In this document: positions 17,305 through 24,982 of the stretch, piece after piece
Position numbering within the stretch: the first letter of the stretch is position 1
How the letters are laid out: every line of letters starts with the position of its first letter
Assembly: GCF_900143625.1 (NCBI RefSeq)
Contig: NZ_FRFF01000103.1
Span: 62,001 to 126,000 of the forward strand
Length of the DNA stretch: 64,000 bases
Direction: 5' to 3'
DNA from: Nocardiopsis sp. JB363
GTDB lineage: Bacteria; Actinomycetota; Actinomycetes; Streptosporangiales; Streptosporangiaceae
Position numbers and translations under genes: made by a program
Notes under the pieces: model-generated
Seen by the model: the letters and a program-made list of their open reading frames with translations, nothing else
What the model was told of the DNA's origin: nothing
The model's database searches: none

Positions 17305-18639
17305 ATGAGTTCTGTCCCCACCGCCGCGGAGCAGGAGCCCGGCACGACCGTGACGCTGCTGGAGCCGGACGGCGGTTCCGGTCTGGTGAGTCGGACGGTG
17401 TTGCCCGGCGGTCTGCGCGTGGTCACCGAGAACGTTCCCGGGGGCCGTTCCGCGGCCTTCGGGATCTCCGCCACCACCGGGTCCCGTGACGAGGACTCCG
17501 CGCACGCGGGGTCGGCGCACTTCCTGGAACACCTGCTGTTCAAGGGAACCCGCACCCGTTCGCCGCTGGAGATCTCCGCGCTGCTGGACGGGGTGGGCGC
17601 CGACCACAACGCCTACACCACCAAGGAACACACCTGCTACTACGCGAAGGTGCTCGACCGTGACCTGCCGTTGGCGGTGGACGTGGTCGGTGACATGGTC
17701 GCGAACTCGGTGCTGGACGAGGGCGAGGTGGAGACCGAACGCGGCGTGATCCTCGAAGAGATCGCCATGTACGAGGACGAGCCCTCCGACCTCGTGGACG
17801 ACGTCTTCGCCGAGCACTTCTTCGGTGACAGCCCACTGGGCCGCCCGATCCTGGGCACCGCCGACACCATCAACGCGTTGCCGCGCGAACGTATCGTCGA
17901 ACAGTACCGCGACGCTTACGTACCGTCCGAGCTCATCGTGACGGCCGCGGGCAGCCTCGACCACGCCACGGTCGTCGAGCAGGTCCGGTCCATCTTCGCC
18001 GAGCGTCTGGCCGCCGCCGGGGACGCCCGTCCGTCGGGCCCGCGCGGTGGCGGCGGTCCGGTGCGCACCTTCGACGGCACCATCGTGCAGTCGAAGGAGA
18101 CCGAACAGGCTCACATCATCCTGGGCTCGGAGGGCATCACCCGCACCGACCCGCGCTGGCACGCCCTGCGCCTGCTCAGCGCTGCCCTGGGCGGTGGCAT
18201 GTCCTCGCGGCTCTTCCAGGAGGTGCGGGAGAAGCGCGGACTGGCCTACGCCGTGCACGCCTACCACATCGCCTACGCCGACACCGGCGCCTTCCAGCTC
18301 TACGCGGGTTGCCTGCCGGAGAAGGCCGACGAGGTCATCGGGGTGTGCCGCGAGGAGCTCGCCAAGGTCGCCGCCACCGGCATCACGCCGGAGGAGCTGA
18401 CCCGCGCCAAGGGCCAGATCCAGGGCGCCATGGTGCTCGGCAGCGAGGGCACCAACGCGCGCATGGGGCGCCTGCTCGCCCACGAGCTGGTGCAGCCGCG
18501 CCACTTCTCCATCGACGAGGACCTGGCCCGGTACGACGCCGTCACCTTGGACGACGTCGCCGGAGTCGCCGCGGAGCTGTTCGATCGCCCGCGCGCACTC
18601 GCGGTCATCGGCCCCTACGAGAGCGACCGGGTCTTTTAA
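17305..18639 (+). CDS. M16 family zinc metallopeptidase (processing-peptidase-like)
   Basis: 444 residues. The inverted zinc motif HFLEHLLFKGT is at about residue 73, and the downstream glutamate lies in VILEEIAMYEDEPSD. The C-terminal half (SSRLFQEVREKRGLAYAVH) is the inactive-lobe signature shared with mitochondrial processing peptidase. The protein is cytosolic, with no signal peptide. This gene follows pnp in most actinomycetes. The natural substrate is unknown. GAAGAGG precedes the ATG. A strong terminator follows. Confidence 0.92.
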   Translation: MSSVPTAAEQEPGTTVTLLEPDGGSGLVSRTVLPGGLRVVTENVPGGRSAAFGISATTGSRDEDSAHAGSAHFLEHLLFKGTRTRSPLEISALLDGVGADHNAYTTKEHTCYYAKVLDRDLPLAVDVVGDMVANSVLDEGEVETERGVILEEIAMYEDEPSDLVDDVFAEHFFGDSPLGRPILGTADTINALPRERIVEQYRDAYVPSELIVTAAGSLDHATVVEQVRSIFAERLAAAGDARPSGPRGGGGPVRTFDGTIVQSKETEQAHIILGSEGITRTDPRWHALRLLSAALGGGMSSRLFQEVREKRGLAYAVHAYHIAYADTGAFQLYAGCLPEKADEVIGVCREELAKVAATGITPEELTRAKGQIQGAMVLGSEGTNARMGRLLAHELVQPRHFSIDEDLARYDAVTLDDVAGVAAELFDRPRALAVIGPYESDRVF

Positions 18640-18648
18640 GCAGTATCC

Positions 18649-18687
18649 GATGGGGCGGCCCCTCTCACTGAGAGGGGCCGCCCCATC
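18649..18687. terminator. Bidirectional hairpin with an 18-bp perfect stem
   Basis: GATGGGGCGGCCCCTCTC at 18649-18666 pairs perfectly with 18670-18687 around a 3-base loop. It lies between the convergent M16 peptidase and DyP peroxidase genes and should stop transcription from both. Confidence 0.88.
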
Positions 18688-18704
18688 GCTGTTCCGGTGG
18701 TTCC

Positions 18705-19946
18705 TCAGCCCTTCCACAGGTTCTGGCCGACGAAACCGCCCTCCTCGCACCCGGGCGGAACGGCGTAGACCGCGGAACCCACCGCGCTCACCCACTCGTT
18801 GAGCAGGTCCAGTTCGTCCAACCGGCGTTGGATGGGCACGAACCGTCGCACCGGATCGGACTGGAAGCACACGAACAGCAGGCCCGACTCTCCGGACGCG
18901 GCGTCGTCGTAGTTGTAGCCCCGGCGGAACACCCGTTCCTCGGGGTCCTCGGAGCGGGCCCGACGGATGTGCGCGAAGTCCGCGATCACGGTGAGCCCGC
19001 CGGCGTCGGTGGCGGTGAAGTCGGGTTCGTCGTGCTCGTTCTCCCCGGTGAGCGGGGAACCGTCGGCCAATCGGCGTCCGATCACCGCCTCGCGGGCGGG
19101 ACGGTCCAACTCGTCCCACGTGTCCAGGTGGGTGGCGATCCGGCGCAGCACCAGCGACGTGCCGCCGGTGAGCCACCCCGGGCCGTCCTCGGACCACACC
19201 AGATGGTCGAAGTCCTCCGTTCCCGGCACCGGGTTGACCGTTCCGTCCACCTGGCCCATGAGGTTGCGCATGGTGGCGCCCTCCCGTTCCGAACCGTGGG
19301 CGCGGCGGAACCCGTCCTGGACCCACCGCGTCCGCGTATGGGCGCGGGCGTCCCGGAGCAGGACCCGCGCCGCGTGCGCCACGGTCACGGGGTCGTCCGA
19401 GCACACCTGGAGTAGCAGGTCGGTCTGGCCCCATTCCGAGCGCAGCGCGTCGTGTTCGAAGTCGGGCAGATCGGTGAGCCAGGACGGCACGGCGTCGGGA
19501 GCCACGCGTTCCACCAGACCCCGGCCGAACCCGAAGGTCACCGTGAGCCGGGCGGGCGTCGCCGCCAGCTCCGGTTCGGTGTCGGCGAGCGCGCCCTCGC
19601 CCCGGCTCAATCGGGCCACGTCGTCACCGAGCAGGGACAGCAGTCGGCGTACCCCTTCGGCGTCGGTGTCGGGTGCCAGGTCCAGACCGAGGAGGCGGAC
19701 GTTTGCCTGTGGCGGGGTCTCGATCCCGGCCTGGTGGGTTCCGTGGAAGGGCACGGTGTCCTCCCCGTGCGGCGGGGGAGGACCCGCCGGTTCGGGCGTG
19801 GGTGCGGTCGAACGGCCGGCGACCGCACCTCCCAAGGCCCCGACCCCGGCGGTGGCGCCGGCCAACAGCAGGCCTCGACGGCTCCACCGGCCCCCACCGG
19901 ACCCGCCCGCCGAGGCGTCCTCGGCCCTTTCCCGCGGGCCGGTCAT
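18705..19946 (-). CDS. Tat-exported DyP-type haem peroxidase (EfeB-like)
   Basis: 413 residues. The N-terminus has a twin-arginine motif RWSRRGLLLAG (about 20-30), a hydrophobic stretch and an exported mature domain. DyP signals include the distal GxxDG motif in MGQVDGT with the following arginine region, VLRRIATHLDTWDELD, and the C-terminal RRGYNYDD and LLFVCFQSDPVRRFVPIQ. Such enzymes oxidise dyes or phenols with peroxide, and the EfeB branch works with iron uptake, though no EfeU/EfeO gene is present here. Its ATG overlaps the stop of the PCu(A)C gene by one base (TGATG), so the two are translationally coupled. Confidence 0.92.
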   Translation of the reverse strand: MTGPRERAEDASAGGSGGGRWSRRGLLLAGATAGVGALGGAVAGRSTAPTPEPAGPPPPHGEDTVPFHGTHQAGIETPPQANVRLLGLDLAPDTDAEGVRRLLSLLGDDVARLSRGEGALADTEPELAATPARLTVTFGFGRGLVERVAPDAVPSWLTDLPDFEHDALRSEWGQTDLLLQVCSDDPVTVAHAARVLLRDARAHTRTRWVQDGFRRAHGSEREGATMRNLMGQVDGTVNPVPGTEDFDHLVWSEDGPGWLTGGTSLVLRRIATHLDTWDELDRPAREAVIGRRLADGSPLTGENEHDEPDFTATDAGGLTVIADFAHIRRARSEDPEERVFRRGYNYDDAASGESGLLFVCFQSDPVRRFVPIQRRLDELDLLNEWVSAVGSAVYAVPPGCEEGGFVGQNLWKG

Positions 19947-20506
19947 CAGTGATCCCCTCCGTGCTCCTCGTGGTCGCCCTCGTACTCCTCGTTGGCGCCC
20001 GCGTGCTCCTTGACCACCGCGGTGAACGTGGTGGTCGACCCGTCGGAAAGTTCCACGGTGACGGTGGACTCCGCGCCGGGCTCCAGGTCGGCGGTCAGCC
20101 CCATGAGCATGATGTGGTCCCCACCGGGTTCCAGTTGGAGCGTTCCGTTCGCCGGGACCGGGAACCCGCCCTCCCGTTCGCTCATGGTGGCGTCCGCGCC
20201 CTGGGTGGTGACCTCGTGCAGTTCGACGGTCTCGGCGTCTTCGTGGGAGGCGGCGACGACGGTGACCTCGGTGTCGCCTTCGTTGACCAGTGCGCCGAAG
20301 ACCGCCGTCATGCCGTCCTCGATGGTGGCCGCCTTGATCCAGGGGTCGTCGAGTCCGAGGGAGCCCGCGGCGGGGGCGTTCTCGGTCTCCTCAGCGCCGC
20401 CCTCCCGGGCCTCGGCGTCGTCATCGGTACCGCCACCGCAGCCGGCGAGGGCCAGTGAGAGGGCCAGAGCGGCCCCCAGGGCACGGGTACGGGGGTGGAC
20501 GGGCAT
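19946..20506 (-). CDS. PCu(A)C-type copper chaperone lipoprotein
   Basis: 186 residues from the ATG at 20506, with GAGGAG about 5 bases upstream. The signal peptide ends in lipobox LAGC (about residue 22), so the protein is membrane-tethered outside the cell. The PCu(A)C copper motif is present as DGMTAVFGALVN, VELHEVTT, ATMSEREGGF and DHIMLMGL, spaced as H-M-H-M. The C-terminal tail is rich in His, Glu and Asp (EEYEGDHEEHGGDH), as in metal-scavenging relatives. Such chaperones load copper into cytochrome oxidase. It is the first gene of a two-gene unit with the DyP peroxidase. An in-frame upstream extension is Arg-rich and unsupported. Confidence 0.9.
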   Translation of the reverse strand: MPVHPRTRALGAALALSLALAGCGGGTDDDAEAREGGAEETENAPAAGSLGLDDPWIKAATIEDGMTAVFGALVNEGDTEVTVVAASHEDAETVELHEVTTQGADATMSEREGGFPVPANGTLQLEPGGDHIMLMGLTADLEPGAESTVTVELSDGSTTTFTAVVKEHAGANEEYEGDHEEHGGDH

Positions 20507-20620
20507 GGTGGCCTCCTCGGGCGGGCCGCCGGACGCGGCCGTTCGCCAAGGGAGTCGGTCACGGCGCCCGTTCGGTTCCCGGAAGACGCGAACCGGCCCG
20601 GAACCGGCCCCGCACAGGCC

Positions 20621-20658
20621 GCGGGCCCCGCCGGAGATGGTCCTCCGACGGGGCCCGC
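20621..20658 (-). terminator. Hairpin after the Hsp20 gene
   Basis: A 16-bp stem with one mismatch (GCGGGCCCCGCCGGAG pairing with 20643-20658, 6-base loop) lies just past the end of the leftward Hsp20 gene. It should end the BCCT-Hsp20 transcript before the copper chaperone gene. Confidence 0.75.
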
Positions 20659-20684
20659 CCGCATCGCACGTGCGCGGTCCGCTC

Positions 20685-21152
20685 TCAGCCGCGCCTGCGG
20701 CGGGAGACGTTGATCGTCCTGGCCTTGCGCTGGTTCGCGGCCCCGTGCACGACCACCTCCAGCAGCCCTTCGCCGTAGCTGGCCTCGATGTCCTCCTCGC
20801 GGACACCGTCGGGGAGGCTGATCTCCCGTCGGAACGTGCCCATGAACCGTTCCGAGGAGTAGTAGTCGACGTCGACCTCGTCACGACGGCGCTCACCGCT
20901 GATGGTGAGGACCCCGTGGTCGAAGGTGACCGCCGCGTCCTCTTCGAACACCCCCGGAACCTCGCAGCGGATCACCAGGTCCTGGCCACGGGCCAGGATG
21001 TCGGTGGGCGGGCTCCACGCGTCGGCGAATCCGCGTTCGCGGTCACCGGCCTGGCTGGTCTCGATCGACGACATGGTGTCGGAGATGCGGTTCATCTCCG
21101 TGATCATGTCGATGACCCCGTGGAAGGGGTTGTTGAACCTCTTGGCGCTCAC
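20685..21152 (-). CDS. Small heat-shock protein, Hsp20/alpha-crystallin family
   Basis: 155 residues. The alpha-crystallin domain spans about residues 48-140, with PPTDILARGQDLVIRCEVPG, VTFDHGVLTISGERR, FRREISLPDGV and the conserved A-x-x-x-x-G-x-L step in ASYGEGLLEVVV. The Arg-rich C-terminus (RRRRG) is unusual, since the common I-x-I tail motif is only weakly visible as INV. It acts as an ATP-independent holdase. Its GTG start overlaps the BCCT stop (GTGA), so this chaperone is coupled to an osmolyte transporter. Confidence 0.92.
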   Translation of the reverse strand: MSAKRFNNPFHGVIDMITEMNRISDTMSSIETSQAGDRERGFADAWSPPTDILARGQDLVIRCEVPGVFEEDAAVTFDHGVLTISGERRRDEVDVDYYSSERFMGTFRREISLPDGVREEDIEASYGEGLLEVVVHGAANQRKARTINVSRRRRG

Positions 21153-22858
21153 GTGGCCTCACCTTCCCTAGGCGTGTTCTCGTCCCCGTCTTCTTCGGTC
21201 CGGCCGCGTTCGCGGTTGTCCACGCGGATGTTCCCGGAGCGTTCTCGCTGTTCGGGTGGGGGCCGGTCCTCGGCGCGCAGTCTCTTGGGCGACCCGGGTT
21301 TGGGTTCCTCGGCCAGTGACTTGAACAGGCCCCACACCATGAAGATCAGGATCACCGCGAACGGCAGACCGGTGACGACGGAGGCCGCTTGGAGCGCGTC
21401 GAGGGCACTGGCCCCGCCCAGCACCAACAAGATGAGTGTGACCGCCCCCTCGCTGATGGCCCAGAAGGCACGCTGGACCTTGAGCGGTTTGGTGGAGCCA
21501 CCGTTGGTGAGCATGTCCACCACCAGCGACCCGGAGTCGGAGGAGGTGATGAAGAAGATCGCCACCACGAGGATGAGGAACAGCGACAGGATCACGGCGA
21601 ATATCGGGCCCAGTGGCAACGCGTCCAGCAGGTGGTAGGCGGCATCGGACTCGTCTCCGTCCGTGAAGCCGCCATCGCCGAACAGCTCGTAGTACATGCC
21701 CGAGCCACCGAACACCCCGAACCACAGGACCGAGACCAGCACCGGGCCGAACAGCGCGCCGAGCACGAACTCACGGATGGTGCGCCCGTAGGAGATCCGG
21801 GCCAGGAAGATGCCGACGAAGGGCGCCCAGGAGATCCACCAGCCCCAGTAGAAGACGCTCCACGTGGTGGTGAAGGTCGCGGCGGTCTCATCGGCCATCG
21901 GGCTCGGGAAGGACATGCTCCAGGGGATCAGGTTGCCCAGGTATTCGCCCGCCCCGGTGACCATGGTGCTGATGATCCACAGCTTGGGTCCCACGGCGAA
22001 GATGATCGCCAGCAGGATGAAGGCCAACCACAGGTTGAGCACCGACAGCCGTCGCATGCCCTTGTCGATCCCGGAGACGACGCTGTACAGGGCGATCCCG
22101 GTGATGACGATGATGATGATCGACTGGGTGAACGAGTTGTTGGCGATGCCGAACACCTCGGACAGACCACTGTTGATCTGTAGGGTGCCCAGGCCCAGGG
22201 AGGTCGCCAGGCCGAAGATGGTGCCGAACACCGCAAGGATGTCCACCAGGTTGCCGGGCCAGCCGAAGGCCTTGTCACCCAGCAGTGGGTACAGCGCCGA
22301 AGCGGGCCGCAGCGGCAGGCCTTTGCGGAAGGCGAAGTAGCCCAGGGACATACCGAGCGCGATGTAGATCGCCCACGGGTGGAAGCTCCAGTGGAAGAAG
22401 CTGGAGGCGAGCGCCGTACTGGCCGCGTCGGCTTGGGGCACCGCCTCCCCGCCGCCCTCGGGCACGACGGGAGCCAGTGCCGAGTCACGCGGCTCGTGCA
22501 TGTGGGTGACGGGCTCGGCCACACCCCAGAAGACCAGGCCGATGCCCATACCGGTGGTGAAGAGCATCGCGAACCAGGCGATGGTGCCGAACTCCGGTCG
22601 AGAGTCGTCCGGACCGAGCCGGATCCTCCCGAAGCGGCTCAGCATCAGGAAGATCGCCGCGCCCAGGAAGAAGGTGGTGGACAGGACGTAGAACCAGCCC
22701 AGCTGTGAACCGATCCAGTCGCGGGCCGCGCCCGCGGTGTCCAACAGGGGTTGGGTGAAGGCGATACCCAGAACCACGAAGACGAGGATCACGATCCCGG
22801 AGACCGCGAAGACCGGTGGGTTCGTGTGTTCTCGGATGTACCTGCGCAGGGTTGAGAT
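21149..22858 (-). CDS. BCCT family betaine/choline/carnitine transporter, apparent AUC start
   Basis: About 569 residues with 12 membrane helices. The BCCT signature FYWGWWISWAPFVGIFLARI and the start of TM2 (LRGRIRLGPDDSRPEFG-type loop, then FTTGMGIGLVFWGVAEP) are clear. These secondary transporters import compatible solutes, driven by sodium or proton gradients, during osmotic stress. The first standard start in frame is GTG 22792, but it lies inside TM1. Upstream, codons for REHTNPPVFAVSG are family-like and continue to a GGAAGGAG ribosome site (22864-22871). Five bases after that site the in-frame codon is ATC (22858), with CTG three codons later and no ATG, GTG or TTG. The acidic/Arg tail and the GTGA overlap with Hsp20 are also notable. 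Confidence 0.85.
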   Translation of the reverse strand: MSTLRRYIREHTNPPVFAVSGIVILVFVVLGIAFTQPLLDTAGAARDWIGSQLGWFYVLSTTFFLGAAIFLMLSRFGRIRLGPDDSRPEFGTIAWFAMLFTTGMGIGLVFWGVAEPVTHMHEPRDSALAPVVPEGGGEAVPQADAASTALASSFFHWSFHPWAIYIALGMSLGYFAFRKGLPLRPASALYPLLGDKAFGWPGNLVDILAVFGTIFGLATSLGLGTLQINSGLSEVFGIANNSFTQSIIIIVITGIALYSVVSGIDKGMRRLSVLNLWLAFILLAIIFAVGPKLWIISTMVTGAGEYLGNLIPWSMSFPSPMADETAATFTTTWSVFYWGWWISWAPFVGIFLARISYGRTIREFVLGALFGPVLVSVLWFGVFGGSGMYYELFGDGGFTDGDESDAAYHLLDALPLGPIFAVILSLFLILVVAIFFITSSDSGSLVVDMLTNGGSTKPLKVQRAFWAISEGAVTLILLVLGGASALDALQAASVVTGLPFAVILIFMVWGLFKSLAEEPKPGSPKRLRAEDRPPPEQRERSGNIRVDNRERGRTEEDGDENTPREGEAT

Positions 22859-23004
22859 GGTGGCTCCTTCCCAGCCCCGTCGGTCGGGGGTCGGGGGGGC
22901 CGGTTCCTGCTTCCGGCCATGGATGGGTCCCGTGGGATGGTAGAGGTTTTCTTCCCGGGGAGTAAAGCAACCATCACAACACGGAGAGCTCCAACAAAGG
23001 GGAT

Positions 23005-23017
23005 CATGTCGGACATG
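23005..23017. promoter_or_regulatory. Small palindrome upstream of the BCCT gene
   Basis: CATGTC-G-GACATG is a 6+1+6 inverted repeat in the 217-base gap between the MarR stop and the BCCT start, about 150 bases before the latter. It could be an operator or chance. Nothing else in this gap is recognisable beyond an A/T-richer patch at about 22,945-22,990. Confidence 0.3.
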
Positions 23018-23075
23018 CCGGATTCCAGGCAGGGTAGGTGAAGGAGGCCGAGGGGCGTGGGGCGGATCGGTGGGG

Positions 23076-23669
23076 TCAGCCCGCGCGGCGTGGGGAGCGC
23101 TGGGCGATGAGGCCTTCTAGGGTGTCGTTCGCCCTGCTCACCCAGTCCGCGATCACCTTCAGCTCGTCCACCGAGTAGTCCTCGTGCAGCGCGATCATCG
23201 CGTCGCGCATCCCGGGTGCGATCTCCGTGGCCCGTCGCTCCGCGCCTTTCACCAGCCGCACCGCGACCTTGCGCCGGTCCAGCGGGTGGGGTGTGCGTTC
23301 GACCAGGCCGTGCGCCTCCATCCGATCGATCACACCGGTCACCGAGCCCGTGGACAGGCACAGGCTGTCCGCGATCTCTCCGGGGGTCATGGAGCCGGCC
23401 ACACGCAGCAGTGTGTAGCACTGGAAGTCGGTGGGGTTCATGCCCGAGCGCTCCGACATGCGGTGCAGCAACCGCACCAGCTGTACCGCCAGCTGTTGAC
23501 CGTCGGTCTGCAGCGCTGTGTACAGGCCCGTGCGGGGGTCGGTCGTCTCGCCCTCGGGCTCGTGGGGTTCGCGGTGCTCCATGGTGGCCGTCTCCGTCAC
23601 CGGTGCTTCCACCCTGGCGTCCTCGGCCTCTTCGGGCCCGGTGAGGCGGATTCTGGGCGGGGTGTTCAT
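23076..23669 (-). CDS. MarR family regulator divergent from crtE (CrtR-like position)
   Basis: 197 residues from ATG 23669 (GGGAG 5 bases upstream). A winged-helix core is clear: MNPTDFQCYTLLRVAGSMTP, then EIADSLCLSTGSVTGVIDRM and the wing GLVERTPHPLDRRKVAVRLV. An N-terminal extension of about 40 residues is Glu/Pro-rich. It is divergent from the carotenoid gene crtE across 143 bases that contain a perfect inverted repeat. In Corynebacterium a MarR-type CrtR sits in the same place and represses crtE. Control of carotenoid formation is inferred from that parallel. Confidence 0.88.
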   Translation of the reverse strand: MNTPPRIRLTGPEEAEDARVEAPVTETATMEHREPHEPEGETTDPRTGLYTALQTDGQQLAVQLVRLLHRMSERSGMNPTDFQCYTLLRVAGSMTPGEIADSLCLSTGSVTGVIDRMEAHGLVERTPHPLDRRKVAVRLVKGAERRATEIAPGMRDAMIALHEDYSVDELKVIADWVSRANDTLEGLIAQRSPRRAG

Positions 23670-23771
23670 CCATCTCCCAGCGTCACGGTGATCGGGACCT
23701 CCGGTCACTGAGATCGAGTTTAGGGGGGTGCGAAGTGTTGGGTGGCCAGAGTCTACGCGATGTGTGATAGT

Positions 23772-23798
23772 TCGTTTTATGAGAATCAGGTAAAACGA
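23772..23798. promoter_or_regulatory. Inverted repeat, candidate MarR operator in the crtE promoter
   Basis: TCGTTTTA (23772-23779) and TAAAACGA (23791-23798) are perfect inverted halves with an 11-base spacer. They lie in the only AT-rich patch of the MarR-crtE gap. A TAAATC or ATAAAT -10-like hexamer follows at 23800-23806, immediately before the crtE ATG at 23813. A protein bound here would block both divergent promoters. Confidence 0.6.
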
Positions 23799-23812
23799 GA
23801 TAAATCGTCAAT

Positions 23813-24949
23813 ATGGCCTTCTCAAGGGAGAGTGTCATCGTCGACTTCAAGACGGAAGCACCGCGAACGGAGTGGCGACCACCGCCGACGGACCTCGGTG
23901 GGGTCCGCGTGGCCGTCGGCGACCTCCTGCGCCGGCATCTGAGCCCGCGGGTTCGCGAGGTGGATTTCCTCGACTCGGACTGCGGCCGTGAACTGGCCGA
24001 ACGCATCGTCTCCTTCACCCTGGGCGGCAAACGAGTCAGGTCGACCCTGGCCTGGTGGGGCTGGCTCGCCGGAGGTGGCCCGGACCACGGGGCCGAGGCG
24101 TACGCGGCGCTCTCCGCGGCCTCCGCCTTGGAGGTGCTCCAGACCTTCGCCCTGGTCCACGACGACGTGATGGACTCCGCGCCCATCAGGCGGGGAGTCC
24201 CCTCCCTGCACGCCGCCCATGCCACCGACCACCGGTCACGTTCCTACCGGGGCGAACCGGCGCGCTACGGCGAGTCCATGGCGGTCCTGACCGGGGACCT
24301 CGCCCTGGCCTGGGCCGACGATCTGCTCCACGAGGCCCTCGACGCCCTGCCCACCAGAGGCGAGGCCCATCGTGTGTGGCGCGACATGCGCACCGAGGTG
24401 ATGGTCGGCCAGTACCTCGACCTGCTTTCCCAGGCGCGCGCCGAACGTTCGGTGAGCGTCGCCCTGCGGACCGATCGGCTCAAGACCGCCTCCTACACCG
24501 TCGAGCGTCCCCTGCACCTGGGCGCCGTCATGGCGGGAGCCCCGGCCGCGATCATCGCGGCGCTGCGCGAGTACGGCGCCGACGTGGGCGTGGCCTTCCA
24601 ACTCCGCGACGACCTCATGGACGTCTACGGTGATCCGTCCCGAACCGGAAAGGTGCCGGGGGAGGACCTCGCACAGGGCACGAACACGATGCTCCTCGCG
24701 TCCGGCATCGACCTGGCACGAGAACACGGGGACACCGCTGCCCTGGACCTGTTGGAAAGTGTCGGGGCCGCCCCGGTGAACACGACCGAAGTCGCACTCG
24801 TCCTCGACCGTCTGGGCGCACGCGACCTGGTGCGACGACGCTGCCGGGATCTGGTCGACCGGGGCGTGGCCCACCTCGCCCTCCTCGACCTCGACCCGGC
24901 CGTGCGCGCCGGACTGACCGGCTTCGCCGACAGCGCGGCGCGTACCTGA
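23813..24949 (+). CDS. crtE: Geranylgeranyl diphosphate synthase (polyprenyl synthetase)
   Basis: 378 residues. It condenses isopentenyl diphosphate with allylic diphosphates to give GGPP, the carotenoid precursor. The first Asp-rich motif is in FALVHDDVMDSAPIRRG, the second in FQLRDDLMDVYGDPSRTGK, and the chain start LGGKRVRSTLAWWGW is typical. The ATG at 23813 has no Shine-Dalgarno, and a -10-like hexamer ends 6 or 7 bases before it, so translation is probably leaderless. It is the first gene of the crtE-I-B-Rieske operon; crtI starts about 33 bases after the stop. Confidence 0.93.
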   Translation: MAFSRESVIVDFKTEAPRTEWRPPPTDLGGVRVAVGDLLRRHLSPRVREVDFLDSDCGRELAERIVSFTLGGKRVRSTLAWWGWLAGGGPDHGAEAYAALSAASALEVLQTFALVHDDVMDSAPIRRGVPSLHAAHATDHRSRSYRGEPARYGESMAVLTGDLALAWADDLLHEALDALPTRGEAHRVWRDMRTEVMVGQYLDLLSQARAERSVSVALRTDRLKTASYTVERPLHLGAVMAGAPAAIIAALREYGADVGVAFQLRDDLMDVYGDPSRTGKVPGEDLAQGTNTMLLASGIDLAREHGDTAALDLLESVGAAPVNTTEVALVLDRLGARDLVRRRCRDLVDRGVAHLALLDLDPAVRAGLTGFADSAART

Positions 24950-24982
24950 GCCCGAAGCCGAACACGTCCGGAAGTGGAATCT

